This document shows, in pieces, positions 43,372 through 51,790 of a DNA stretch of 64,000 bases (the first letter of the stretch is position 1; every line of letters begins with the position of its first letter). Source of the DNA: Desulfitibacter sp. BRH_c19 (lineage in GTDB: Bacteria > Bacillota > DSM-16504 > Desulfitibacterales > Desulfitibacteraceae); contig LOER01000046.1 in assembly GCA_001515945.1 (NCBI GenBank), positions 62,001-126,000 on the forward strand, in the 5' to 3' direction. Both the position numbers and the translations under genes were made by a program. Under the pieces are notes generated by a model. It ran no database searches. It was not told where the DNA came from and was given only the letters and a program-made list of their open reading frames with translations.

Positions 43372-44664
43372 TTAAGAAACTGTTGCTCTTTTATTGCTAA
43401 ATCGCCTATATTCTTGTGTATCAATAATATTTTTTACGTGTTGAATTACTGTCCAAATCTCCATATATGTTGAATAGAGAGCCACAGGTGCAAGACGAAT
43501 TATATTTGGATATCGAAAATCAGGTATTACACCTCTTGCCTTTAATGCTTCATTTATCCTAATGGCTTCAGTTAAGTGGGATAGAGCTACATGGCCTCCC
43601 CTTCTACTAGAGTCTAATGGAGTAACAATGCCAACATTATATGGTTCACCACTAAGTAATTCTTGGACTAAATATATCAGGTATTCTGTCTGGCATATGG
43701 ATTTTTTTCTAATATTTTCAATTCCTGCTTCTAAAAAGATTTTAAGAGATCCATCCAGCGGAGCAGTACTAAAAAGATTTACCGTACTTATCTGCCATCT
43801 GCCAGCATTATCTGCAGGTTCAAAATCTAACTTCATGTCAAATTGTTTCTCCTTATTGTAGCCCCACCAACCCCATAGTCCAGGCATTTTCTCAAAATGC
43901 TTTTTGTTAACATAGAGACTCGCTGTACCACCAGGACCATTATTAAGGTATTTATAATTGCACCATACTGCAAAATCTACTCCCCATCTGGAAAAGTGAT
44001 GGGGAATAGCGCCAACTGAGTGGCAGCAATCAAATCCTATTATTATTTGCCTTTTGTGAGCTTCTTTGGTCAATAATTCCATATCTAAGAGCTGACCACT
44101 TCTATAAAGTACTGAAGGTAAAACCACCAATGCCACATCTTCAGACATTTCATTCACAATATCTGCTTCATCTATGGTTATTCCATCTCTGCTTTTTATA
44201 ACTTTAAGATGGTTAGAAGGTTCTAAGCCATGCAGTCTAAGTTGACTTTCTACGGCATATCTATCAGATGGAAAATTAAGTTCATCTACTAATATTTTAT
44301 TTTTAATTTTAGTTGGCTTAAAGAAAGACACAATAAGGTTATGGAGATTCATTGTTGTAGAAGCATGTACAATTACTTCTCCTTTATCAGCTCCAACAAG
44401 AACTGCTTGTTTATTCCCAAGTTCCTCTGCAAAGGTAAACCAGGGTGGACTTCCACTCATCCACCCGTCAATTCCAAGCTCTTTGTATTCATTTAGAACT
44501 CTCATTAAAGATTCTTCTGCGTCTATTGATAATAACCCTAAAGAGTTCCCATCCATATATAATTTATCTTTTGGTATATAAAATCTTTTCCTGAAAGGTG
44601 CCAATTGATCTTTACTATCCAAATTTCTTGCAAACTCTTTGGTTAATTTAAATTTGCATTGCAC
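43372..44664 (-). CDS. kynU: Kynureninase
   Basis: A 430-residue PLP enzyme that splits kynurenine into anthranilate and alanine. Landmarks: LYMDGNSLGLL near the N-terminus, FDCCHSVGAI (Asp), the Schiff-base Lys in WCNYKYLNNGPGG, SRRGGHVALSH and the C-terminal PDFRYPNIIRLAPVALY. No tryptophan dioxygenase or formamidase is in the window, so it may use imported kynurenine. The start is GTG 44664 with AAGGAG upstream. First gene of an operon that continues with an MFS permease. Possible promoter: TTGTGA, 16 bases, TATAAT at about 44703-44730. Confidence 0.93.
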   Translation of the reverse strand: MQCKFKLTKEFARNLDSKDQLAPFRKRFYIPKDKLYMDGNSLGLLSIDAEESLMRVLNEYKELGIDGWMSGSPPWFTFAEELGNKQAVLVGADKGEVIVHASTTMNLHNLIVSFFKPTKIKNKILVDELNFPSDRYAVESQLRLHGLEPSNHLKVIKSRDGITIDEADIVNEMSEDVALVVLPSVLYRSGQLLDMELLTKEAHKRQIIIGFDCCHSVGAIPHHFSRWGVDFAVWCNYKYLNNGPGGTASLYVNKKHFEKMPGLWGWWGYNKEKQFDMKLDFEPADNAGRWQISTVNLFSTAPLDGSLKIFLEAGIENIRKKSICQTEYLIYLVQELLSGEPYNVGIVTPLDSSRRGGHVALSHLTEAIRINEALKARGVIPDFRYPNIIRLAPVALYSTYMEIWTVIQHVKNIIDTQEYRRFSNKRATVS

Positions 44665-44935
44665 GAATATTCACTCCTTAAGGCAGTCATGCTATGCTAC
44701 TATTATACATATTATAAAATTCGTCACAATTTATCAATTACCTTTTAGTATTTAGTATTATTGAAAACATACTTTATCTCTTAAGCTATGCTTAATGAGG
44801 TACATACTATCAGTTTTCTAAATAGTAAAATTCTTTTGTACTCTTCATTGTAGTTGCTATGTAATTTTTTATAAATAAATGGTAATATATATTAGTAGCT
44901 AGTTTTATATACTAAATATAAAGGTGGTTTTGATT

Positions 44936-45352
44936 ATGTTAAATAATAATGTTCCAATATATACAATCGGTATTATTGCTCAATTACTAGGAGTTCATCA
45001 AGAAACTTTACGGATTTGGGAGAGAAATAACTTAGTGTGTCCGAGCAGGAAAAACAATCAACGCCTCTATTCTAATGAAGACTTAAAGAAGCTTACATTT
45101 ATAAAAACAATGCTTGATGATAAAGGGTTGAATCTCGCAGGAGTTCGTCAGCTTATTGAGTTTTATCCTTGTTGGTGGAAAGTAAACTGCAAAGGTGGCA
45201 AGAAAAAGGAAAGCAATGAGTATGTTAATCCTGCAAAGCCTTGTTGGAAAGAAGAAGGAACATTTTGTTTTACCCCCTTAGACCAAGCGGACTATTGTCA
45301 AGACTGTAATTTCTGTGCTACATGCCCAGAACACTGTGAGTATAAAAAGTAA
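44936..45352 (+). CDS. MerR-family regulator with Cys-rich C-terminus
   Basis: About 138 residues. The N-terminal MerR/HspR-type helix-turn-helix (IYTIGIIAQLLGVHQETLRIWE) is followed by a wing and dimerisation helix. The last 60 residues carry eight or more Cys, including CQDCNFCATCPEHC, which could hold a metal or Fe-S cluster. It precedes two NifX/NifB-like genes and may regulate them. The start is ATG 44936 with AAGGTGG eight bases upstream. Redox or metal sensing is an inference from the Cys pattern. Confidence 0.85.
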   Translation: MLNNNVPIYTIGIIAQLLGVHQETLRIWERNNLVCPSRKNNQRLYSNEDLKKLTFIKTMLDDKGLNLAGVRQLIEFYPCWWKVNCKGGKKKESNEYVNPAKPCWKEEGTFCFTPLDQADYCQDCNFCATCPEHCEYKK

Positions 45353-45399
45353 ACAGCTAATCATTTGATTGTTTCGTGAACAAATGAAAGCTGTTTTTA
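45351..45399 (+). terminator. Terminator of the MerR gene
   Basis: AAACAGCT and AGCTGTTT, with an inner CATTTG/CAAATG pair, followed by TTTTATATT. The stem begins at the stop codon. Confidence 0.8.
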
Positions 45400-45435
45400 T
45401 ATTACACTAACCTACTAATATAACTAGTATATATA

Positions 45436-45464
45436 TTGCAATTATCCCTTATATATTCTATAAT
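45436..45464 (+). promoter_or_regulatory. Promoter of the NifX-like gene pair
   Basis: TTGCAA, 17 bases, TATAAT. Start near 45471, about 40 bases before the first gene. Confidence 0.65.
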
Positions 45465-45509
45465 AGGTGTAAATATAACATTCGACATATAGGAGGTGAT
45501 AAATCAATA

Positions 45510-45869
45510 ATGAAAATTGCTATCTCATCCTTAGATTGCGGACTTGATTCCAAAATAGATCCTCGATTTGGTAGAGCAAAATTTATTGTTTGCTATGACT
45601 CAAATACTACTGATATTGAGTGTATTGATAATAGTAAAAATTATAATGCCGTTCAGGGGGCAGGAATTAAAACAGCTGAATTAGTTGTTCAAAAAAATTG
45701 TGATATAGTAATTAGTGGCTACCTTGGTCCAAAAGCTTTTAATGCTCTAAATAACGCTAATGTCAAGTGCTATCAAAAGGATAGTGGTACTATTGCTGAA
45801 GCCATTTCAGAATACGAAGCCGGTGCTTTAAGTGAAAGTACTCAAGCAAATGCAAAAGGACATTGGTAA
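45510..45869 (+). CDS. NifX/NifB-type iron-molybdenum cofactor family protein 1
   Basis: A 119-residue protein of the dinitrogenase iron-molybdenum cofactor family. It opens with MKIAISSLDCGLDSKIDPRFGRAKFI-type residues (motif DPRFGRA), then the VISGYLGPKAFNAL region that forms the ribonuclease-H-like core. Members bind or carry Fe-S/Mo clusters, but most clostridial copies are unlinked to nitrogenase. AGGAGGTGAT precedes the ATG. Paired with a paralogue 37 bases downstream. Confidence 0.88.
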   Translation: MKIAISSLDCGLDSKIDPRFGRAKFIVCYDSNTTDIECIDNSKNYNAVQGAGIKTAELVVQKNCDIVISGYLGPKAFNALNNANVKCYQKDSGTIAEAISEYEAGALSESTQANAKGHW

Positions 45870-45906
45870 ATAATAAAATATGTATTAATCAGAAGGGATG
45901 ATAATA

Positions 45907-46278
45907 ATGTCTAAGAATAGAATTGCAATTCCATCAGAAAATCCAGGAGGGTTAAAGGCTCAAAGATCAGGACACTTTGGCAGATGTGATGTATTTACTA
46001 TAATTGATATTGAACAAGGAGTAATAAAAGACGTTCACGCAATATCAAATGTTGATCATACTGAAGGTGGATGTTTAGTACCTGTAAACCTATTAGCAGA
46101 ACAAGGAGTTAATGGTATTATAGTTAGTGGCATGGGTCTACGTCCTTTAATGGGCTTTAAAAATGCTGGAATTAAGGTTTATTTAGGTGAAGGTGTAACA
46201 GTAGAAGACTCTATAAATGGATTACTGCAAGATAAATTAAGTATGATGACTGAAGAATATGTTTGTGGTGGTCATTAA
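45907..46278 (+). CDS. NifX/NifB-type iron-molybdenum cofactor family protein 2
   Basis: About 123 residues and related to its upstream neighbour. Landmarks: RSGHFGRCDVFTIID and GIIVSGMGLRPLMGF; it ends EEYVCGGH, a His/Cys tail suited to metal binding. ATG 45907 is taken as start because AAGGG is nine bases upstream; an ATG three codons earlier touches that site. No nitrogenase genes are visible. Role probably in metal-cluster handling. Confidence 0.87.
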   Translation: MSKNRIAIPSENPGGLKAQRSGHFGRCDVFTIIDIEQGVIKDVHAISNVDHTEGGCLVPVNLLAEQGVNGIIVSGMGLRPLMGFKNAGIKVYLGEGVTVEDSINGLLQDKLSMMTEEYVCGGH

Positions 46279-46381
46279 TTTTGAGACGCCCAAGATTTTT
46301 TGCCAGAAAACATTAAAAGCAGCTTGATTAACCTACACAATAACTTAATCGTCCACCTGCAATAGATTATATATATTTAAA

Positions 46382-46411
46382 GGGAGGTTTTCCAGAAACC
46401 TCCCTTCTTTT
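46382..46411 (+). terminator. Terminator of the NifX-like pair
   Basis: GGGAGGTTT and AAACCTCCC form a perfect stem with a five-base loop, followed by TTCTTTTT. Confidence 0.92.
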
Positions 46412-46457
46412 TATATAGTTAACTATTGCAATTTACCCTTGAATTAACAATCGAATA

Positions 46458-46592
46458 TCTAATAAACAGGATTCTTTATTCAGGTGGAGTTTTGACTCCA
46501 TTCTGAATATTAGAAACCGTTATCCAGGGGCTTAGTACCACTTATCTCCCACCTAAAGAGGTGGACCTTAGTGATAGTTAGCCATTGGATAA
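46458..46592. ncRNA. Structured-RNA or mobile-end candidate, element A
   Basis: Several stems pack into 135 non-coding bases. Stem 1 (46477-46509) pairs TATTCAG with CTGAATA and TGGAGT with ACTCCA. Stem 2 (46549-46564) is CCACCT-aaag-AGGTGG. An outer stem pairs TTATCCA (46520-46526) with TGGATAA (46586-46592). No T run follows, so these are not terminators. The stem-1 arms recur at 58705-58734 on the opposite strand. It could be a free RNA or the decayed end of an IS200/IS605-type element; strand is undecided. Confidence 0.5.
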
Positions 46593-46797
46593 AGTCTAAC
46601 GTCATGATCTCTAATCTTTCCTTATTGATAAGAGTAATTACTATCATTTAGCTAGCAAATATGATAAGATTAAGGTAATTTTATTATTCTAAAGTAGATC
46701 TTTTTGATGGGTTTTTTATTTTTACAAAATGTGTTAAACTACCTTATATATTCAATTAACACAAAAAAAGAGAAATAAGTTTGGAGAGATTAAAAAT

Positions 46798-46971
46798 ATG
46801 CTAGTGATATTATATCTTACAATTGGATTCTTTTCTGGAATACTTACCTTAAAATACTATTTGGAAACTAATTACCCCCTTTCAATACTTTTTGTTTTTG
46901 TCAGTATTGTAGCTTATGTACTAGCAGTTAAGAAAATTAACAAATCCATGAGCAAAAAAAAACAACCTTAG
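46798..46971 (+). CDS. 57-residue membrane protein, unknown
   Basis: A short frame with GGAGAG nine bases before its ATG. The product has two hydrophobic segments (about residues 2-18 and 27-44) separated by KYYLETNYP and ends in a basic tail (KKINKSMSKKKQP). I do not recognise the family. It lies downstream of structured element A and upstream of a hairpin at 46999-47031. Coding is supported by the ribosome site, the membrane-helix pattern and the positive-inside tail, not by homology. Confidence 0.55.
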   Translation: MLVILYLTIGFFSGILTLKYYLETNYPLSILFVFVSIVAYVLAVKKINKSMSKKKQP

Positions 46972-46998
46972 TAACTATACCACCAAAGAATTATTTGA

Positions 46999-47031
46999 CT
47001 TCAACCTGCCAGCGGTGCTACCAGGTTGAAG
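46999..47031. terminator. Hairpin between small membrane protein and dapA-like gene
   Basis: CTTCAACCTG and CAGGTTGAAG pair perfectly around a 13-base loop between convergent genes. T runs are weak on either side. Confidence 0.65.
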
Positions 47032-47073
47032 CAATATTTCCTGGGTTAAATTTTGTGCAGGATTAAATGCTAA

Positions 47074-47961
47074 CTATTCTGATAGTGCTCCATATTTTAT
47101 AAGTATTTCTTTAACAGCTATTTTTTCTGTATCACCTAGGGGCCTCAAAGGTCTCCTTGGATACCCACCCTTGTAACCCAATAGATCAAGGGCAACCTTT
47201 AATGCAGGGACTCCAAACCTTCCTGTAACTGTATAATTAACGTCTAGCATTTTAAGTTGCAAGTTTTTAGCTTCATCTAAATTCCCTTGTTTAAATAAAG
47301 AAACAAGTCTGCAACAATCATCAGGCAGTATATTTGCAAGTGCTAAAGTAGCTCCCCTTGCCCCAACAGAAAGTGCAGGTAAAAGGTATCCTGCATTTCC
47401 AGCAAAGACGGTAAAGCTTTTTTCACAATCTCTGTTAAGCTCTGCCAATTGCACAATATTCCCTGATGTGTCTTTGATACCTATAATATTTGGGTGATGT
47501 GACAAGCTACTTACTAGCTTGGCTGATAAATTGATTCCGGTATTTGCTGGCATATTGTAAATCATTACGGGAATAGCGCATTTATCTGCAATATCAACAT
47601 AATGCTGATACAGTATATCCTCTTTCATCCCATTTCTATAATAATGTGGGGGAAGCACTAACGCAGCATCTACCCCTAGATCTGCTACTCTATTGCTTAG
47701 TTCCAATGTCTCTTTTGTAGACTCACAACCAGTACCAGCTATTACTTTTTTATCACGGTTAAAATGTTTTAAAGTAAACTCTACTATTTCTAGTTTTTCA
47801 TGATAGGTTAAGTGTACATTTTCACCATTTGATCCTAGAACCACTATCCCATCAAGCTCTGTTTTCCCCCACTTATCTAGATTATGCTCGATTCCATGAA
47901 AGTCAATTTTTTCATCAGCATTAAAAGGTGTAACTATTGGTGTATATATTCCTTTAAGCAT
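47074..47961 (-). CDS. DapA/N-acetylneuraminate lyase-family aldolase
   Basis: A 295-residue class I aldolase. The Schiff-base Lys is in IIGIKDTSGN and the catalytic Tyr in MIYNMPANTG. The substrate loop reads VLGSNGENVHL, where true dihydrodipicolinate synthases have GTTGE; GSNGE is typical of 4-hydroxy-2-oxoglutarate aldolase-like members. So a role in hydroxy-oxo-acid cleavage is as likely as lysine synthesis. No lysine pathway genes are adjacent. AGGAGGAG precedes ATG 47961. Diverges from an amidohydrolase gene. Confidence 0.85.
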   Translation of the reverse strand: MLKGIYTPIVTPFNADEKIDFHGIEHNLDKWGKTELDGIVVLGSNGENVHLTYHEKLEIVEFTLKHFNRDKKVIAGTGCESTKETLELSNRVADLGVDAALVLPPHYYRNGMKEDILYQHYVDIADKCAIPVMIYNMPANTGINLSAKLVSSLSHHPNIIGIKDTSGNIVQLAELNRDCEKSFTVFAGNAGYLLPALSVGARGATLALANILPDDCCRLVSLFKQGNLDEAKNLQLKMLDVNYTVTGRFGVPALKVALDLLGYKGGYPRRPLRPLGDTEKIAVKEILIKYGALSE

Positions 47962-48071
47962 AAATCTCTCCTCCTCACTTCTCTAATTTATAATTAAACT
48001 ACCACTTATACTATGCTCATAATCAGGTTAACCTAATTATAATCTGTTTACTAAAAAAGAGGTATAAATTT

Positions 48072-48926
48072 ATGGAGATTATCGATTGTCATATTCATTT
48101 TTCTGCCATACAACTGTTTGCAAAAACAGCTCAGGAAGTTTCTAATGTCAAGTACTCACGAGTTGGTTTAGAGGATGAATTAGAACAATGTAACATAATT
48201 AGATGCATTGGAATGGGTGTAACAGAAACCACTCCTGGAAAATTTCCCGATGCAGATTCTCCTAATCCAATGAATTTGGACTTAGAAACACCACCAAGCC
48301 AATTACATAGCTGCCTTGGCATTAATCCAGTAAAAATCAAATATGATAATGATGAAAAGGAACTAAAAAATATTGACCTAAGTATTAAAGATAAAAACAG
48401 TAAAGTGATAGGTTTAAAAGTATATCCTGGGTATTATCCATATGATCTTACTGACTCGAATTATCAACAAATATACCAATTGGCAAAAAAACATAAGCTA
48501 CCAGTAGTCATTCATTGTGGTGACACTTTCTGTGAAAAGGGTCACCTAGGCTATTCCCATCCCATTGAAGTCAATAAGATTGCAATGCAGCATCGGGATG
48601 TAAAATTCGTTATAGCTCATTTTGGTAACCCGTGGGTAGTGGATGCTGCAATGGTTATCTCAAATAATCCTAACGTTTACGCAGATTTATCTGGTTTAAC
48701 AATAGGTAGTAAAAAAGAAATATCTAAAGCCAGAGCAAGCCTGCTCCTAACTAACCATATCAAAACTGGCCTAGCTTATGTAGGAGATTACTCCAAGTTT
48801 ATGTTTGGTTCTGATTGGCCTTTGGTACAGCTTAAACCTTATATCTCTTATGTAAAAAAATTAATGCCAGCAAAATTTCATAGAAAAGTATTTTACGAAA
48901 ATGCAATCAGGGTTTTTGGTTTGTAA
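48072..48926 (+). CDS. Amidohydrolase-family (amidohydro_2) metal-dependent hydrolase
   Basis: A 284-residue TIM-barrel hydrolase. It starts MEIIDCHIHF with the HxH metal motif, has PVVIHCGDTF with the next His, KFVIAHFGNPW, and FGSDWPLVQLK with the Asp of the last strand. Family members include decarboxylases and lactonases such as ACMSD-like enzymes. It is divergent from the DapA-family gene and may act in the same small-molecule route. Substrate unknown. GAGGT lies before the ATG. Confidence 0.85.
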   Translation: MEIIDCHIHFSAIQLFAKTAQEVSNVKYSRVGLEDELEQCNIIRCIGMGVTETTPGKFPDADSPNPMNLDLETPPSQLHSCLGINPVKIKYDNDEKELKNIDLSIKDKNSKVIGLKVYPGYYPYDLTDSNYQQIYQLAKKHKLPVVIHCGDTFCEKGHLGYSHPIEVNKIAMQHRDVKFVIAHFGNPWVVDAAMVISNNPNVYADLSGLTIGSKKEISKARASLLLTNHIKTGLAYVGDYSKFMFGSDWPLVQLKPYISYVKKLMPAKFHRKVFYENAIRVFGL

Positions 48927-48946
48927 ACTGGCCCAGGTAGTGTTCA

Positions 48947-49423
48947 TTAGTTCTCACCCCAGCCTTTGCATACATCAACCCAGTTTTTAGTCATTGAAAA
49001 CTTTTCAAGTTCTGAGCAGGTAAGTTCAATAGCCGAATTGCTACTACCACAAGCAGGAAAAACAGTTTCAAACCTTTTTAGCGATATATCAAGAAAAACA
49101 GGCATAATATTCTTTAACCCAAAGGGGCAAACCCCGCCAACTGCATGTCCTGTATACTCAAAAACTTCTTCAGGATTTAGCATCTTTGCTTTACAAGCGA
49201 ATTCAACCTTGAATTTACTATTATCTATTTTTGTATCGCCTGCAGCAACAATTAAGATAGCTCCATCACCATCCTTAAAGGTAAGCGTCTTGGCAATTCT
49301 GGCTGGCTCAACAGCTAATGCTTTAGCTGCTAGTTCAACTGTAGCACTAGATACTTCAAATTCTAAAACATCTTTATCTCTACCCCACTTCTTAAAGTAT
49401 TCGCGCACCCTTTCAATGGCCAT
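48947..49423 (-). CDS. YbaK/EbsC-family aminoacyl-tRNA deacylase
   Basis: A 158-residue protein of the YbaK/ProX fold, which hydrolyses mischarged tRNAs such as Cys-tRNA(Pro). The catalytic Lys is expected in RIAKTLTFKDGD, and GGVCPFGLKN is the other conserved block (family pattern GGxxPxG). It converges with the amidohydrolase gene with about 20 bases between. AAAGGA precedes ATG 49423. Editing specificity cannot be called from sequence. Confidence 0.9.
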   Translation of the reverse strand: MAIERVREYFKKWGRDKDVLEFEVSSATVELAAKALAVEPARIAKTLTFKDGDGAILIVAAGDTKIDNSKFKVEFACKAKMLNPEEVFEYTGHAVGGVCPFGLKNIMPVFLDISLKRFETVFPACGSSNSAIELTCSELEKFSMTKNWVDVCKGWGEN

Positions 49424-49551
49424 TGTATACTAGTCCTTTCATTGAAACTTTTTTCCAAATGATTATATCATTTATAGCGAAACTCTCCAACTAAGCTGTT
49501 TCTATGGGGGTTACTTCTAAACTTTATTATTCACTCACTATAAAAAAGTGA

Positions 49552-49830
49552 TTATAATCTATAAAAAATAATTCCAATAACAAATAGATTTATAATTATT
49601 AAAAATGGTATACCATATTTAAAAGTTAAGTGCAATGTCTTATGCCGAAAAGCTTTCATGCCTAAATAGACGCCTAATGCACCGCCTATAACCGCTAAAA
49701 TAAATAATCTTTTTTCCGGGATTCTCCAACGTCCTTTGATGGATTTTCTTTTGTCATACCAAATGGTTATGTAACTACTTATGTTTAATAACAATAGAAA
49801 TCCCAAAAAATACAATTTCCAATTTTCCAA
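49552..49830 (-). CDS. DUF1294 membrane protein
   Basis: About 92 residues. It has three hydrophobic segments and the family core YDKRKSIKGRWRIPEKRLF followed by GGALGVYLGMKAFRHKT. The start is probably TTG 49830 behind GGAGGGGTGAT; an ORF call from 49848 would read through the ribosome site. DUF1294 proteins are widespread, sometimes fused to a cold-shock domain; no such domain is present here. Function unknown. Confidence 0.85.
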   Translation of the reverse strand: MENWKLYFLGFLLLLNISSYITIWYDKRKSIKGRWRIPEKRLFILAVIGGALGVYLGMKAFRHKTLHLTFKYGIPFLIIINLFVIGIIFYRL

Positions 49831-49904
49831 AATATCACCCCTCCCCACTAATACATTGTGACCAACAGTAACACTACTGTCAAACCATTTTTGCTATAAT
49901 AAAG

Positions 49905-49944
49905 AATCCCCTATGATTACTTAGGTAAACTATCATAGGGGATT
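49905..49944 (-). terminator. Terminator overlapping the end of the nitrilase gene
   Basis: AATCCCCTATGAT and ATCATAGGGGATT form a 13-bp perfect stem; TTCTTTATT follows on the minus strand. The stop codon of the nitrilase gene lies inside the first arm. Confidence 0.82.
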
Positions 49945-51006
49945 ATAAAGTGATAAATATTTGTCATAAAGCTCTTGATTTGAATCTGACAATAATGGGT
50001 CCTCTTCTCTATAAGTTCTCAGAGTAGCCAGGTCGACCTCGCCAACAACAATCTCTTCCTTGTCATAAGTTTGCGCTTCCTGAATTACCCCATCTTTTTG
50101 TGGTGTCAAATCAATGGGTGCAAAAATTCCTGACTTACCAGTAAAAACTAAATCCCCCATTTTTCCTACCAAAGCGGATTTTATTCCGAATACCCTTGCT
50201 TCCTGTACCCGGTGCCATGTTCCTCTAAATGCCTTATAAAAATCATATTCTTCATTGTTTGCAATTGGAATCACTACAATATCAGCCCCTTGCTCTCTGG
50301 CCAAATAAAAGGTTTCAAAATATGTGGCATCCATACATACAGGAAAAGCAATCTTTCCAAAGGGCAAAGAAATCACATTCAACTCATTTCCTACATCTAA
50401 ACCAAATCCTTCTTCAAGAGGAGTTGCATGGAGCTTTCTTTGAGTTCCCAGGCACTTACCTGAAGGATCATATAAATAAGCAATATTAGATATTTGGTTT
50501 CCTACAGGAACCGTAATACTTCCAGCCATAATGTATACCTGATACTTTCTAGCTAGTGTACTAAATGTCAAATCAAATATTTTTTCTATATACGGACCTA
50601 ACAGGAAAAATTGTTCTCTCATTTCATTAGAGGAGCCTTGTTTAATAAAACTCTTCTCCTTATTTAATTGCTTTTCAAACATAGGAATTATTCCAAGCAG
50701 CAGAAAATGAATATTTTCCGGGAATGTAATTAATTGTGCTCCTTTGTTTACTGCTTTTTCAGTCAAAAGCTTCATGTGTTCATAGTATTCTATTGTGGAT
50801 TTATGTAACTGCAGATTTACTTGAATCGCGGCAGCTATTATTTTATCCTTATCAAAGGTCAACTCTTTATCAATAAATGCTTCAACCTTTTGCTTTTTAC
50901 TCTTCATATCCTTTTGAATATGTTGTTCAAGGGGCCTAGGGCTATAGAGTCGCTTAAGTATAGTTTGTATTCCTATCTTTTTCACTTTTTTTATAATACT
51001 CATCAT
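49933..51006 (-). CDS. Carbon-nitrogen hydrolase (nitrilase superfamily), intact triad
   Basis: A 357-residue protein with about 60 extra N-terminal residues rich in Lys. The Glu-Lys-Cys triad is visible: Glu in LITFPENIHF, Lys in TQRKLHATPLEEG and Cys in FPVCMDATYFE. Such enzymes hydrolyse amides or nitriles. Its ATG overlaps the stop codon of the upstream nitrilase-like gene (ATGA), which signals coupled translation. The natural substrate is unknown; linkage to a glycosidase-like gene suggests an amidated or N-linked glycan product. Confidence 0.87.
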   Translation of the reverse strand: MMSIIKKVKKIGIQTILKRLYSPRPLEQHIQKDMKSKKQKVEAFIDKELTFDKDKIIAAAIQVNLQLHKSTIEYYEHMKLLTEKAVNKGAQLITFPENIHFLLLGIIPMFEKQLNKEKSFIKQGSSNEMREQFFLLGPYIEKIFDLTFSTLARKYQVYIMAGSITVPVGNQISNIAYLYDPSGKCLGTQRKLHATPLEEGFGLDVGNELNVISLPFGKIAFPVCMDATYFETFYLAREQGADIVVIPIANNEEYDFYKAFRGTWHRVQEARVFGIKSALVGKMGDLVFTGKSGIFAPIDLTPQKDGVIQEAQTYDKEEIVVGEVDLATLRTYREEDPLLSDSNQELYDKYLSLYNPL

Positions 51007-51767
51007 TTACCCCACACTCTTTGATATAAAGTACGGTTCAGGTATTTATAAATAGGAAATTTTTGTTTTATACTTTCAAGGGTATTTTGGTCCAAAATGC
51101 ACTTTATGAATCCGTTCTGGTTTGTTTTTAATTTTTGAGAACATCCGTCTCCATTTTCTCCTAATGGTTGGTGTATTATGCTTTCGGCCGCAAAATGCTC
51201 CTGACCCAAAGTACCATTAAAGCCAGCCTCTACAGCGAAAAATTGATTATGTTGGACCTGCTGCCACACACCTGACATCTGCAGCCATGAATTATATGGA
51301 GCAGGCTGTTGATAAAAAGCTATAGCTATATCTATCCCCTGCAAACCAAGAATTCTCCCTATTTGCGGGTAAAAGCAGTCGGTACCTATTATAAAGCCAA
51401 TCCTACCTATAGGAGTATCTATAGTTTCTAGAGTAGTACCTCTTTTTAAACCTTGCCTTAATTCCCAGCGAGAAAGATGGGCTTGCTGCTGTTGATGAAT
51501 TATATCTCCATTTGGTGATATAAGTAAAGCTGTATGATGTTGGTCTTTATAAAAAAATCCTGGTGCAATCATACAGAAATGTCTTTTGGCCAGGGATTTA
51601 TGATATGAAAGGTAATCTTCAAAACTATTAAAGTATCTATCACAGTTTGGGGGGCAGACTAGTAAATCAATCTTGTAGAATGAGCAATTCTCTTGGATAA
51701 AAGTATCGTACTCTTCCTGAGTATTATGCGGATGATAGGTTAGTTGAAAAGTAGCTACATTTGCCAT
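51003..51767 (-). CDS. Nitrilase-like protein lacking the catalytic triad
   Basis: A 254-residue member of the nitrilase fold. The positions of the triad are changed: the Glu segment reads DLLVCPPNCDRY without Glu, the Lys segment reads QQAHLSRWELRQG with no Lys before HLS, and the Cys segment reads GFIIGTDCFYPQ, where Gly stands at the place of the usual Cys before x-Asp. A nearby Cys follows the Asp but is out of register. So it is probably inactive and may be a partner of the intact nitrilase it overlaps. AGGGG precedes ATG 51767. Confidence 0.8.
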   Translation of the reverse strand: MANVATFQLTYHPHNTQEEYDTFIQENCSFYKIDLLVCPPNCDRYFNSFEDYLSYHKSLAKRHFCMIAPGFFYKDQHHTALLISPNGDIIHQQQQAHLSRWELRQGLKRGTTLETIDTPIGRIGFIIGTDCFYPQIGRILGLQGIDIAIAFYQQPAPYNSWLQMSGVWQQVQHNQFFAVEAGFNGTLGQEHFAAESIIHQPLGENGDGCSQKLKTNQNGFIKCILDQNTLESIKQKFPIYKYLNRTLYQRVWGK

Positions 51768-51790
51768 TATTTCATCCCCTACACTTTTTT

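Noticed and set aside
46440-46640. 6S RNA
   Set aside because: The stems are consecutive, not one long rod with a central bubble, and I cannot match the consensus.
48966-49433. 155-codon plus-strand frame opposite the YbaK gene
   Set aside because: Antisense shadow; the minus strand encodes a clear YbaK/EbsC protein with a ribosome site.
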